A stretch of DNA of 64,000 nucleotides from Lytechinus variegatus (taxonomy: Eukaryota > Echinodermata > Echinoidea > Temnopleuroida > Toxopneustidae), in assembly GCF_018143015.1 (NCBI RefSeq), contig NC_054749.1, forward strand, positions 31,304,911 through 31,368,910, written 5' to 3'. Position numbers and translations under genes: made by a program. The notes under the pieces are model-generated. The model saw only the letters and a program-made list of their open reading frames with translations. It did no database searches and was not told where the DNA came from. Of the stretch, positions 1 through 11,500 are shown in pieces; positions within the stretch are counted from its first letter, which is position 1; every line of letters begins with the position of its first letter.

Positions 1-562
1 TTTATTTGCAAACAAAAGTGGTCGCTAAATGGTCTTCATCAAACTCATCCCAGCATACCACACTGTCAAATAATTGAATAGATCTACGCTAGCCCTCTCC
101 ATTCCATGATTCCAGCAGTTGCTGCCAGCCACCCAACCTAGCCAGGAGGCTCCTAGAAAGTAAAAATCATTCACTAACATGTGCTTTCGCCCTTGAGGAT
201 TGTGCGTCTTGTAGCTTGGCAAAGGACAAAGAGAACAAAATAGCAACATACACATCGGCAAGTTTTTTCCCCCGTCTTCTCAAAATATTTTTGTTTTTTT
301 TATGAATTTTCGTTTAAAAATCAATCGTTTAAAAATGAAATCAATATCGTATAAATGTTGGAAATGAAGTTGTATCCCATTTACATGATTTAGGGCTAGG
401 CTAGATCTGTTAGAAGGAAAGTAGAAATCTTGGGGGCGAAAATGTCGATATGCGACTTGTAGCCTTTGCGAAAAACAAAGAAAACAAGATGGCGACGTAA
501 ACATCACGGCAAGTTTTCCCAGTCTTTTCATAACATTTTTCTCATTTTTTAAACGAATTCTT
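1..562. repeat. Degenerate tandem duplication, about 250-bp period
   Basis: Two diverged copies of one segment lie in direct order. The stretch around 205-316 (CTTGTAGCTTGG, an AACAAAATAGC-type run, then CGGCAAGTTTT) recurs around 457-562 with about 250 bp between equivalent positions. Several stop-riddled ORFs cross it and none resembles a known protein. I see no gene here. It may be the edge of a larger interspersed repeat that starts outside the window. Confidence 0.45.
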
Positions 563-564
563 GT

Positions 565-750
565 CAGTAGAGGCACGAGGCCAATATGGGAGACTCTCTC
601 CAAATATGGGAAACAGTCCCCCATATCGGAGACTTGCTTTGGAAAAGGACTAAAGAAACAACACCAACAAGAAGATAATTTTTTCCATCCAAAATTTTGT
701 CTCACTGAGGTCAAAAGCCCATTTGTTTCGTGTGTGGATGACAACAAAAA
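565..750 (-). mobile_element. Fragment of AGTAGAGGCGC-TIR MITE family
   Basis: Begins with CAGTAGAGGCACGAGGCC and continues with GGAGAC-rich subterminal sequence. It then runs into the tract containing TTTTGTCTCACTGAGGTC. Read on the other strand, this matches the right half of the complete element at 6253-6699. It stops abruptly near 750, so it is one arm only. It may be the left part of a copy broken by an insertion, with the other half at 1921-2270. Confidence 0.6.
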
Positions 751-907
751 ATAATTGAAAGAATCAAATTTACTTAAGACTAAGAGCCAAGTTATATGAT
801 GAATAATAGCTGTATAAATGGAACCTGCCAGTGTCAAAAATTCAAGCATTTGTCCCAAAGAAAAAGATAAAATAAGCCAAACATTGCCAATCTTATTTCA
901 CCACACA

Positions 908-2270
908 CAGTAGAGGCGCACAGCCAATATGCATCAACCAGCAACGCGTTGTTAGATGCGTTGCGATGTCAACATATTTTCTTTTCAACTTGTTTAGTCA
1001 GAGAAACAGATTTCCTCTTGAAAAACAGACCTGTGTAACTTTATTTTCTTGTGCTGATCAACATGATCAACGACCATATTTAGCATCTGAATATATGAAT
1101 TGTTATGTTGGAAAGTTTTACAACGGCTTATTGGTGAGTAGAAGTACATGTGCTATTGAATTAAAGAAATTAATATTTTATATGAATGTGAAATTGTGTG
1201 GTTATTTTATTGATTCCTTTTAATTTGCTAATAATTAAAAGAATGTGAACTGTGGTTGAAAATAATAGTAGTTACGAATGAGAGAGATACATGAATGACG
1301 GTATATGATAAGAAATGATGATTATCTCTTATTTGTATTTATCAATGTTTAATATTGAATACTTGATTGTGAATTGCATTTTTACACTGTTAACTTATTA
1401 CAGATTGCTTGCTTATCATCACCGAGAGATAAGACTTAATAGTTCCAGATTGTTTCAGGACTGTATACACTAAATTCTCGGTGAGTTAGTAATTAATGGT
1501 TCAAATGACATATTATGTTTATTATTATGTTAAGCTACATAATAATAAAAGATGCATTTGTAAAGCCTCTGACAAATTGATATACTACTTGACTTAATCA
1601 TATTGTTTTAGTATTTTTGATATATTTTGTGGAAGGTATGTGACAAGATGTTATTACATTATGCCAATTGATATTTTTTCATATGATTGTATGATTTGGA
1701 ATATTGATATATTCTGTTTATATGATATTCAATATTAATATTATGATGTTTATTTTGTATGGATAAAGTATATTGTGTTCGTTATTGATAATTTATATAT
1801 TACCAAATGTGTTATTATATAATTGCTCTCATTTCTTACTTCTCTGTGCAGGGGCTGTTTTTGATTTGACTAATAAATGTTCTTGAACCAAGACCTACAA
1901 TTCATGTTTCGTCTGTTTGAGCCCTCAACACATCCAAAATGTTGTCTCACTGAGGTCAGAAGCCCATTTTTTTGTGTGTGGATGACAACAAAAATCCTTA
2001 TCAAAACAAAAGTAGACAGTGAATTTTTAAAGTACAGTGAAAAGGGGTAATTTTTCATGAGGAATCTGCTTATCACATTTTTATTTGCCGCCAAGGTAAT
2101 CCTTTTGAAGCAAATGTAAACAAAGGAAATTGGTCTCCCAAACTGGAGACTGTCTCTGAAATTGGTCTTTTTTGGATAGGCTACCCAAATTCTTTACAAA
2201 AGTCTCTGATATTGGAGATAATCTCTCTCAAGGGATGACAGTCTCCAATATTGGCTGTGCGCCTCTACTG
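908..2270. mobile_element. Element bounded by CAGTAGAGGCGCACAGCC inverted ends
   Basis: The left end CAGTAGAGGCGCACAGCC at 908 is the exact inverse of the right end at about 2253-2270. ACACA-like sequence flanks both sides. The right 350 bp (1921-2270) is homologous to the left half of the MITE at 6253-6699, in reverse orientation. The middle (about 930-1920) is AT-rich, with no recognisable coding sequence or long internal symmetry. The likely origin is a hAT-like non-autonomous element, judged from CAG...CTG ends. It could also be two partial copies around unrelated DNA. Confidence 0.5.
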
Positions 2271-2433
2271 ACACAGGGAGGAGTAACAGAGAAAAGGTAC
2301 TGGTACCACCTTCAAATTCTATTATAATATATTATGAGTGCCCTAAAGTAAAGGCTAAACCCCAAAACGTACAATGAACGTGACAACCAGATGCTGGTGA
2401 TTGTACATCAACGGACAGATACACTTACCAGTT

Positions 2434-2695
2434 ACCACAATTATATATGGATGAAGGTCTATCATGACGCACAAATCCTGACGAGGCACAGACTGGAACC
2501 TCAAAAAAAACGAAAAGTTCTGTTGCGATACCTCTCCTTCCTGGCTCCTGCTTCACTGTTAAAAATGGCCAATTGAGACCGAGGCTATAAATCATGATAA
2601 TATATATCGGCCTCGACTTGTTTTTTGAGGTTCCCGTCTGTGCCTCGATGTCAGGATTTGAGTGTCACGATATACCTTCATCCATATAATCGTGG
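2434..2695. mobile_element. Foldback MITE, about 260 bp
   Basis: The two arms are imperfect inverted copies. TATATGGATGAAGG and AAATCCTGACGAGGCACAG on the left reappear inverted on the right as CTGTGCCTCGATGTCAGGA and CCTTCATCCATATA. The loop is about 80 bp and noncoding. No transposase is present, so this is a non-autonomous hairpin element. Between 2700 and 3238 I see no further feature. Confidence 0.6.
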
Positions 2696-3238
2696 TAAGT
2701 GCACTATTTTTGTTTCCACATGTTACTAAGATTACTATTGAGACCCTAATCTACCCCAGTCCTGTGAATCCCTCGTTTTGCACAGTCCCACTCATTGTTA
2801 AAAAAGTCATTAAAATGATTTCGATCGTCACTGGATTCGCACAATTGACATGATGATCATCAAGCTAATATATTGATTATATACAAAAATTTAACAATGC
2901 ATGTTAAGATAACATATCGAGCATACTCATAAATTTTCAAATTACGACGAGAATATTAAGATGTGTTCGAAATAAAGCGATTGTTCTTACATCTTGGCTG
3001 TGACCGGAGGACGCCGCAAACGCTACTTTTCTGGGCTGGAACGAGCGCCCTCTATAAGGCAGCAGTACCTTTTTTTTGGCATCATCGATTTGGTACTCGT
3101 GTGGGGCATTTTGTGGTACTGGCGGCTAGAGGCTAGTCTGCTGTGCAAACCCTTCACTTGAGTAAAGGGTCTGAATTGCAGCCTACTCATGCCTTTCTTC
3201 GAAAAAAGAAAAGAGGAATATAAAACACCTCACCAATA

Positions 3239-3412
3239 GTGATGAATAACAACAACAACAAACTAATGTCAGATAATGATGATAATAATAAAATGGTGAT
3301 GAAAATAATAATGATGATGATGATGATGAAAATGATATTAATAATAATAATAGGTCCTAATGATAATAATAATAATAACAACAACAATAATAATAATCAT
3401 AATATTAATAAA
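3239..3412. repeat. AAC/ATG/AAT trinucleotide microsatellite
   Basis: A compound simple repeat of AAC, GAT/ATG and AAT units. It produces long Asn/Met and Ile/Leu reading frames on the two strands. These are compositional artefacts, not genes. It lies directly against the 5' end of the SINE at 3413. Confidence 0.9.
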
Positions 3413-3672
3413 GTGGAGCGTTGTGGCCCAGTGGATTAGTCTTCGGACTTTGAAACAGAGGGTCGTGGGTTCGAATCCCAGCCATGGCGTAATTTCCTTC
3501 AGCAAGAAACTGATCCACAATGTGCTGCACTCAACCCAGGTGAGGTAAATGGGTACCGGTAGGAAGTAATTCCTTAAGAAGCTGTGTGCGCTATGAACGC
3601 CTAGCTTAGCCGGGTAATATAGGAGCGCCTTGAGCACCTAACAAGGTGGATATGTGCGCAATATGAATATCC
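3413..3672 (+). mobile_element. tRNA-derived SINE, copy 1
   Basis: The 5' head is tRNA-like. An A-box-like TGGCCCAGTGGATTAG is followed about 35 bp later by a B box, GGGTTCGAATCCC. A unique body follows (with AACCCAGGTGAGGTAAATGG), and an ATT-rich tail ends near 3680. A diverged copy lies in reverse orientation at 24262-24520, which shows it is dispersed. The acceptor stem does not close, so it is not a functional tRNA gene. Such heads normally supply an internal Pol III promoter. Confidence 0.8.
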
Positions 3673-3810
3673 TACATATTATTATTATCAAATAATGATA
3701 ACAATGATAATAGTATAGGCCTAGTTCTATTTCAGGCCGACTTCAGTGACAAATAAATTTCGAGGTATATTATAACGCCAAAATTAGTGTGACAAATCAA
3801 TGCTTAATTT

Positions 3811-4077
3811 CATCTTCTTAATTCTTCTTTTCTTCTTCTTAATTCTTCTTCTTTTTCGACTTCTTCCGTCTTCTTCTTCTTCTTAATTATTCTTCTTAAT
3901 TCTCCATATTTTTCTTCTTCTTCTTTTTCTTCTTCTTCTTCTCCTTCTTCTTGCTTCTCCTTCTTCTTCTTCTCTTCTTAATTATTCTACTTCTTTCTCC
4001 CCCTCCTCCTCAGCTTCTTAAGTTCTTCTTCTCTTCTACTACTTCTTCTTTCTTCCTCCTCTTAATCTTCTTCTTTA
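3811..4077. repeat. CTT-rich pure pyrimidine tract
   Basis: About 270 bp made almost entirely of C and T on the + strand, mostly TTC/CTT units with short AATT interruptions. Such homopurine-homopyrimidine tracts can form triplex DNA. There is no coding potential. Confidence 0.9.
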
Positions 4078-4124
4078 TGTGCCACCTTCACAAAATAACA
4101 GATACATAAAGTTTTGTGATTGTC

Positions 4125-4696
4125 TTAAAGGGATGGTCCGCGCTGAAAATATTTACATCTTAATGCATAGAGTAGAATTCACTGAGCAAAATGCCGAAAA
4201 TTTCATTAAAATCGGATAACAAATAGTAAAGTTATTGAAGTTTACAATATTTTGTGAAAACAGTCGTCATGAATATTTATTAGGTGGGCTGATGATGTCA
4301 CATCTCCACTTTCCTTTTCTTATGTTATTACATAAATCATACTTTTTCATTATTTCATACTTGTGTGAATAATATGTCTCCCTTATAATTAAATAAGTTG
4401 CAGCAATAAATATCTAATGCACTAAATCAGATGTCAATCCAATTTTTCTAGTTCTTGGAGGAAAAAAATTGAATAAACCTTTTTTCATATAATAAAATAC
4501 AAAAGAACAAATGGAGATGTGACATCATCAGCCCATCTAATGAATATTCATGACGACTGTTTTGACAAAATGTTGCTATACTTTAAAATTCAATAACTTT
4601 GTTATTTTGTTATCCGATTTTGAGCATTTTGCTCAATGAATTCCACTCCGAGATTTATTTAATTATGAATACTTTCAGCCCGGACCATCCCTTTAA
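4125..4696. mobile_element. TTAA-flanked MITE with long inverted arms (AGGGATGGTCCG family)
   Basis: Bounded by TTAA AGGGATGGTCCG at 4125 and the inverse CGGACCATCCCT TTAA at 4681-4696. The arms stay complementary for well over 150 bp; for example AATCGGATAACAAA and TGATGATGTCACATCTCC occur on both sides in opposite orientation. TTAA target duplications are typical of piggyBac and Kolobok transposons. No coding sequence is present. Confidence 0.8.
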
Positions 4697-4699
4697 TTG

Positions 4700-5512
4700 T
4701 CGCATCACAAATTAAGCCTTGGGTTTATTCAGCATCAAAATTTTGAACGCGGCCGGAGCATCCCATTAATAGAAGCTTGTCAGGGTCCTTTGCTAGGGTG
4801 CTGAAGTAAATTTGACGAGCCCCCCCCCCCAAAAAAAAAAAATGTTTCATTACAAAATGAAGATCGCTTTGGTCCCTTGAAAAAAGTTGTTTTCCTTACA
4901 TTTCCAAATTCGCTGTTATCTTCCAGAATTATTGGGTGGTGCTGAACTTCAGCACCCCCACTTTAATTGCAAGGATCATGGGCGGAAATCCCAGGGGGAG
5001 GGGAGGGGGACGCGTCCTCCGCCTACCGAAAATAGTAGGGGGACACAATATCAAATGTTGATTCCCCCTATTTTTTTTTATGATGGAAAGAAATACATAA
5101 TTAAAAATCGAAATAAATCGTGTATTTTGGACGAGATGACCTTACTTTTTGATAACCGTTTTTTTTTTGCTTGTCATATTTCTTCAGTTGGTCGAAATGA
5201 TCTTACACTAGTTGGGGTGATAAAACTTAAATTCTTTGAATATATTATTATTAACTCTTTATTCGAGTAATTCCGAGTAATTCACTAATTCCTCATCTCT
5301 TTTTTTTTTTTTGCTGGGGTAAATGGGTATACTCACTGAACTAGAAATACGTATTTCTGTTTCAGTGGGTACACTATACCAAAATAGCGGGGAGATCATC
5401 ATATCAATACTGCATCATATTGGTTTTGGCGCCCTCATCGATAGAGTGCATTCAGTTTGCTTTTCCGTGGATTTTGTGATCGTGAGGAGAATTCCTATAA
5501 AATCCTGCCAAA
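4700..5512. other. Intergenic sequence upstream of WBP11
   Basis: Holds C- and A-homopolymer runs near 4820, a G-rich tract near 4985-5045 and poly-T near 5300. The region just before the start codon at 5513 should contain the WBP11 promoter and 5' UTR. I cannot place a transcription start. The ORF at 4887-5270 has no recognisable similarity and I do not call it a gene. Confidence 0.5.
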
Positions 5513-8500
5513 ATGGGGAGACGATCGATCAATACCACAAAAAGTGGGAAGTATATGAATCCTACTGATCAAGCAAGTAAGTAAATTTTGTGTAAATCTT
5601 GCAGAAGAAATGAGAATGCGTGAGTGCTTCGGGATGAATTGGGACAATCTAATTAAGGCCTGGCCCTGGTCCCACACGCTGATAAATGTGCATTGTTAAT
5701 GCCTGGCGGTATAGTGAATGCCATGCCAATTGGTCAGGCATGCCAATCGAAATCGGAATGCTAATGCAAATGGCAATGCCAGTGGTACTAATGCAGTTTT
5801 GCACCAGCCAACTTCAAGCTAATTCCCCACCAGAATTATTTGCAAATATGATGGCAAGTCTCTCAGCTCAGTCACATCCGAAGAAGTCAATAAACAAAAC
5901 AGAATTAGACAGTAATAACTTGTTTCTGGGGATTTATGTAACAATTGCTGACATTTTACTATCATCCCCATTCACCGACGGGTGGTAGTGTGTTAGTGCA
6001 AGCCTGCATGTGTAATCAGGTCAACCAAGTCAGGCAACCAGGTTTTGTCTAGATCATGTAGTTTTCATTTAACAAAAAATTTCTAAATTACATCAGTAGA
6101 GGCGCTGGTCAGAAAATTGGGATCATCCCAGTTTACAGGGACTGTCTCAGTTCTTAAAGATTTCTTCACACAAGAAATCTTGTAAAGTTAATTTACCTGT
6201 CAAGTGCTGACACCAATCAAGTGCACCAGTCAATGTAAACATATCACTCAGGAGTAGAGGCGCACGGCCAATATTGGAGACTGTCTCCAATGTGGGAGAT
6301 TATCTCCAACATCAGAGACTTTTCTGAAGAATTTGGGTATCCAATTTCAGAGACAGTCTCCAGTTTTGGAGACCAATTTCCTTTGTTTACATTTGCGGCA
6401 AAAGGATTACCCTGGCGGCAAATAAAAATGTGATAAGCAGATTCCTCATGAAAAATTACCCCTTTTCACCGTCTACTTAAAAAATTCACCGTCTACTTTT
6501 GTGTTGATAAGGATATTTGTTGTCAATCACACACAAAACGAATGGGCTTCTGACCTCAGTGAGACAAAATTTTGGTTGGAAAAAAATCATGCTTTTGTTG
6601 GTGTTGTTTCTTTTGTCCTTTTGCAAAGCAAGTCTCCCATGTGGGAGATTGTCTCCCCTATTGGAGAGAGTCTCCCATATTGGCCGTGCACCTCTACTGC
6701 TCAGGTTTCCTAACAAGATTATTGGAAGACGGTAAGTCCTGAAAAATAGATGGTGAACTGGGGGGAATTGAGGTCACTGAATCTAATTTTAGCACTCTCA
6801 ATTACCGTATTTCATGTCTTTGTTCTGTAGGGGGATATCCTTGTTTTCTGGGACAATCCCAATTTTGGACCAGCATCTCTACTGATTATATTATCTTGAA
6901 AGAAGGCCAACTATTTTCGTAAGACTCTAATCTTTCTTTTTATACTATACACATTCCCAGAAAATATCAAAAAAATATACGTTACCGATGATATATTCCT
7001 TATTTTTAAAATTTTTCTGCCGGAGAGGAAAAAATGGCAGCCGTGTGTTGCTGCCCTCTGTGTTCTACGAGTTGTGCTTCTATCAAGGCTTTCCGATTAG
7101 AATTTTTAGTACGTCTACTTGGCTTTGCCGTAATTTTGACATGGATTGAAGTTAGCGACCAAAAGATTTGTCTGCGGCAGCTCACCTGTTTATTTGCCGC
7201 ATGTTTTGCATGATATTAGTCACTAAACTTCAGCTTAAATAAAAATTATGGCGAAGCAATGTCTGACTGAGAATTTGCACAAGGATGATGAGATCGAAGC
7301 CAAAATACAGCCATTCCCGATTGCAATACATTTATTCGAAAAATCGGTGGGCATAATTGACCTTGAATTGTGATCGAGGGACTTGCCATGATGTTTGCGA
7401 ACAATTTCTGGTGGAAAAATTTGCTTGGAGTCGGCCGGTTCGAAACTGCAATAGTGCTGAACCAACGACAGGCTTTAGGCTAAGTTAAATGTATTAATGG
7501 TGAAATGGCAAAGAGAAAGAATTTGTTTATCATGGAATTATAAAAAGGAAAGAAAGTCGAATATGTTTGATCATGAATTTGGTACGGTTTTCAAAATCTG
7601 TGACCGCCGGGTTAGTTGAGTCACTGGACTACAACACTCTGAGGACATTGGGATCTCAGTAAGGTTGAAAAAACTGCCAGAGTTGTCAGACTTTCAAGCA
7701 CCATTTTTCAAAATCCACAAATATTTATTCAAAATATTTATATCCAAGGTAGAATTTTTTTACCTTGGATATAAATTGTGATATCTACACTGCAATACAC
7801 AATAACTAATTTCACCTATGAGGTCAATATTGACCTCTTTGGTACTAGGAGTGGACTGTAACATTAACATGAAAATAGATCTAGGGCTGGCCTGGCCTAC
7901 ACTGTACCACAAAATTGGCTAAACTGCTAAATAAACAAGAATATCTTACCATAATATAGTTTACACTTCTTGATTTCATCAGCACCATCACATGCTTCAA
8001 AACCTATTTTGGCTTTAACCTCTCATGAATTTAGGGCATGTTCCGTAATTCTTGGGACCTGGAGCTGGCTTGGATGGATTTCTGTTAAATCTTGATGTTA
8101 GCGTTTGCCCTTTAAAATAAAGTCTTTATAGGACAATTAAACATATATTTTACGATTGTATATTTTATTTTCACAGGGAAGGAAGCAAGAAAAAGGGAAT
8201 TAAAGAAGGCAAGTACCTTAATAACCATGTAGTTTAGTAAATCTGGGGTCTAATGGTTTTCTCCCCTTGTGGCTGCCTCCTTCTTGACTGGATAAATCAT
8301 ATTGATATAAAACTAAAACACTTGTCTTTTTTATCACTTACACCTCAGTGTGTCTCTGACTACACATAGTCACATACTGTGTAAGTAATTACAAAGTCTT
8401 TCATTTTGTTCTGACTTCTGTACATGTTCATGTATGGAACAAGTGTTTCCATGAATTAATAAATCATTCAAATTTAAATATTTCATGTTGTAAAGCATAT

Positions 8501-11500
8501 CAGTTTTCAAATATAAATTAGAAGAGTGACTCATGGCATGAATATGTTCTTAGAGCTAGCAATTATATTTCATAGAAACCTGTGAAGTTCATTCTCACTG
8601 TGTCAAAACTTTAAACCTGTGCTCAGCCAGAGTACACAATTGATGTGGTCAGAATAAAGTAATGAAGTGGGAGAGTGAGATGTTATTTCTCTGAAATTCA
8701 GATGGCCTACATGCGGTGGTCTCTGTTGTAGAATGTCCATATTGTGTTCTGGATCACTGTAGTATCCTCATTACGAGAATTCTACACCAATGCAATTTGG
8801 AGAATTCTCTTTTTTTATTTTTTATTTTAAGAATCTGATACCATTTGGTTGCTTACATGTATGTGGAAACATGTCATACACGATGAAATGAGCTTCATGA
8901 CAAAATAAATGTGATGTAATGGATAATGTAAGTCATACATTGCCTCATTTCATACATGTACATTCATCACCTCTTTCTCTATATTTAAAGTCAAGTCAAC
9001 CCCCAAATTTATATTCATATATCATTGGTGTTTAACTTTCTTGTTGGTTTATTAGAACAAGAAGCAGCGTATGGCAGTGAGAGCTGCTGTCTTGAAGAAC
9101 AAAGATCCATTAGGTTTACTACAAGACTTAGAAGCATTGGATGAACTTGGTGAGTTACTCTTGCCCATATTACACTTGGGAGATCAGAATTTTCAGTTGA
9201 AAATGCATTTATTTTATGGGTCTCCCCCCCATGTACTGTGATGCATGTCTTAGATCATCAAAGTCACATATATTGTCTCAACACTGGATGAACCAAGGTT
9301 TCTCTGTGCTCATAACTGCCCTTAATAAAATAGGTTACTCGTTATTGTATCAACATTTTTTTCTGAAGTTGAAGAAATGAGTACAAATAATTCAAATATT
9401 TTAGTTCAAAGTTGATTGAAAATCATTAATGAAATATCAATTAACTTTTACAGGTATTTATAGATATGAAAAATGTACAATTTGAGAAATATTACATCTA
9501 TGTCGTATCAGGGATGACAGCAGTTTTTATAAATCAATTTGTTTTTTGGTAGGGTATGGTTACCCAAGCTGATTTTATTAATCTTGTTGAATTAAACAAA
9601 ATAAGGTTATCAAGTAACATGACCAAGTCATCTCTTCCCATACTTGCTTTTTTTCTGTATCATCTTTTTTCTTTTTTTTTCTCCTCTTTTGTTATCTTTT
9701 CATCACATAAAATCCACATCTCTTATTTCATTAATCTAGTTTTTATTTCCTTGTTTCATTTTAGAATTGAATCCAGAGGTGAAGACAGACCTGAATGAGA
9801 AAGTTATCAAGGAAAAGAGAAAGAAAATCAAAGAAACCCTTGATAGAGTTTTAAAACTATATGTGAGTTAGTGCAAATTCTTACATTGTAAAGCATACAC
9901 TGTAGAATTAAGGCTGTAAAGTATGACTAAATATTTTTTTTAAATTCCTGGTATATCCCAAGATGATTCATTCAAAATTGTTTAAAGTCATTGTCAGATT
10001 AAATAATTACATATTTCATATAACACATGTTGTGTCTAAGATGTGATCTAAAATCTAAATTGGGGGGGGGGATTCAAAATTATGGCTAAATGAAAAAAAT
10101 TGGGATCCCTACAAAAAACATAACAAATGAATACAAGTATTTTCTTTGGGGTTTTAAACAACTTTTTAAGTATGGAATAGGCCTAGAATTCCAGACATTA
10201 TCTCTGTATGTAGCTTTTTTAAATCTTATATAAGCTAATTCTTACAGATGTTTTCAGATTTTTGAAAAATAAATTCAAATTGAATAAGTGTGTAATATGT
10301 CATCTTTAGGGTTTACAACTTTTCAAGCATGGAATAGGCCTAGAATTCCAGACATTATCTCTGTATGTAGCTTTTTAAAAATCTTATACCAGCTAATTCA
10401 GATTTTTGAAAAATAAATTCAAATTGAATAAGTCTGTAATATGTTATCTGTACATGTATTCAAGGAAGAATGTTTTTTTTTTAAGATGAATATACATTGA
10501 TGGCTTTCAGGGCTATTAGATAATGGTGGTGGTGGGTGATAAAGATTATAGTTGTGGTGATTATGATGATGATGGTGGTAATAATGATGATCATGAATAT
10601 GACGATGGTCATTATGATGTTTCCAATATTTTATCCACAGAGCCGTGAGGAACCAGAACGTTACAATGAATTCAAGAAGGCAGAGAAGAAATATGAAAAA
10701 CAGAGAACCACAAAAGTCAAGGAATATGGTGAGAAAAAGGCCCCCAAATTATTTAATTTACAAATATTATTAAACACTGTTGAAGGAATTGGATATCCAG
10801 TGCCATATTGCATAAAAGTTACTATTATGGACAATTTGACATCCAATGGTAACTACCATGGTAATGCTAATCAACAGCCAATCAGAATCAAGGATTCCAA
10901 GCAAGTTACCATTGCATGGCAAAGTTACCATAATGGTAACTTCTATACAAAAGTGTCCGGATGAAATCTGCATGACGTATGCTTTTCCATTTTTGATTTG
11001 ATCTTCACTTTCATTATTTGTATGTGCCAAGATGTATTATTTGTAAATTATTCACCCAATCTTGGAGTATCAAATTTTGTTTATATGTGTTGTAATCAAA
11101 CCAATTAAAAGTAATATGAATTAATAAACAGATTAGAAAAAAAACAATAGTGAAAATTTAAGCAAGATGTGACTCTGGTGAAGAAGTCAAATCTCTTTGA
11201 CATACGCGAAAGATATATAACACATGTTTTTCATATTCTGGGGTCGGTTTCATAAATCTTGTGACAATTATAAATTGACAACTACAGTTATAAGCCTCTA
11301 AAATCCTTCAATCTGATTCGCTGATAGTAAATTTGTTGTAGAAACCTTGCATTTGTTATTATAACAAGTCTTATGAAACAGGACCCTGGTCTGAAATAAT
11401 GCATTGAATTAGGTGATTATTCCACTTCTGAAAGATTGACTTATGCTGGAAGGGGGTCCTACTTTAAAAAGACACACAAAAATATCTGAAAGTAAAAAAA

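Noticed and set aside
3413..3485. tRNA gene on the + strand (A and B boxes present)
   Set aside because: No closing acceptor stem, a long SINE body follows directly, and another copy exists at 24262-24520. It is a SINE head.
3187..3637. Poly-Ile and poly-Asn ORFs on both strands
   Set aside because: They are translations of the AAT/AAC/ATG microsatellite.
5496..5501. TATAAA box for WBP11
   Set aside because: It lies only about 12 bp before the start codon, so a TATA-directed start would fall inside the coding sequence.
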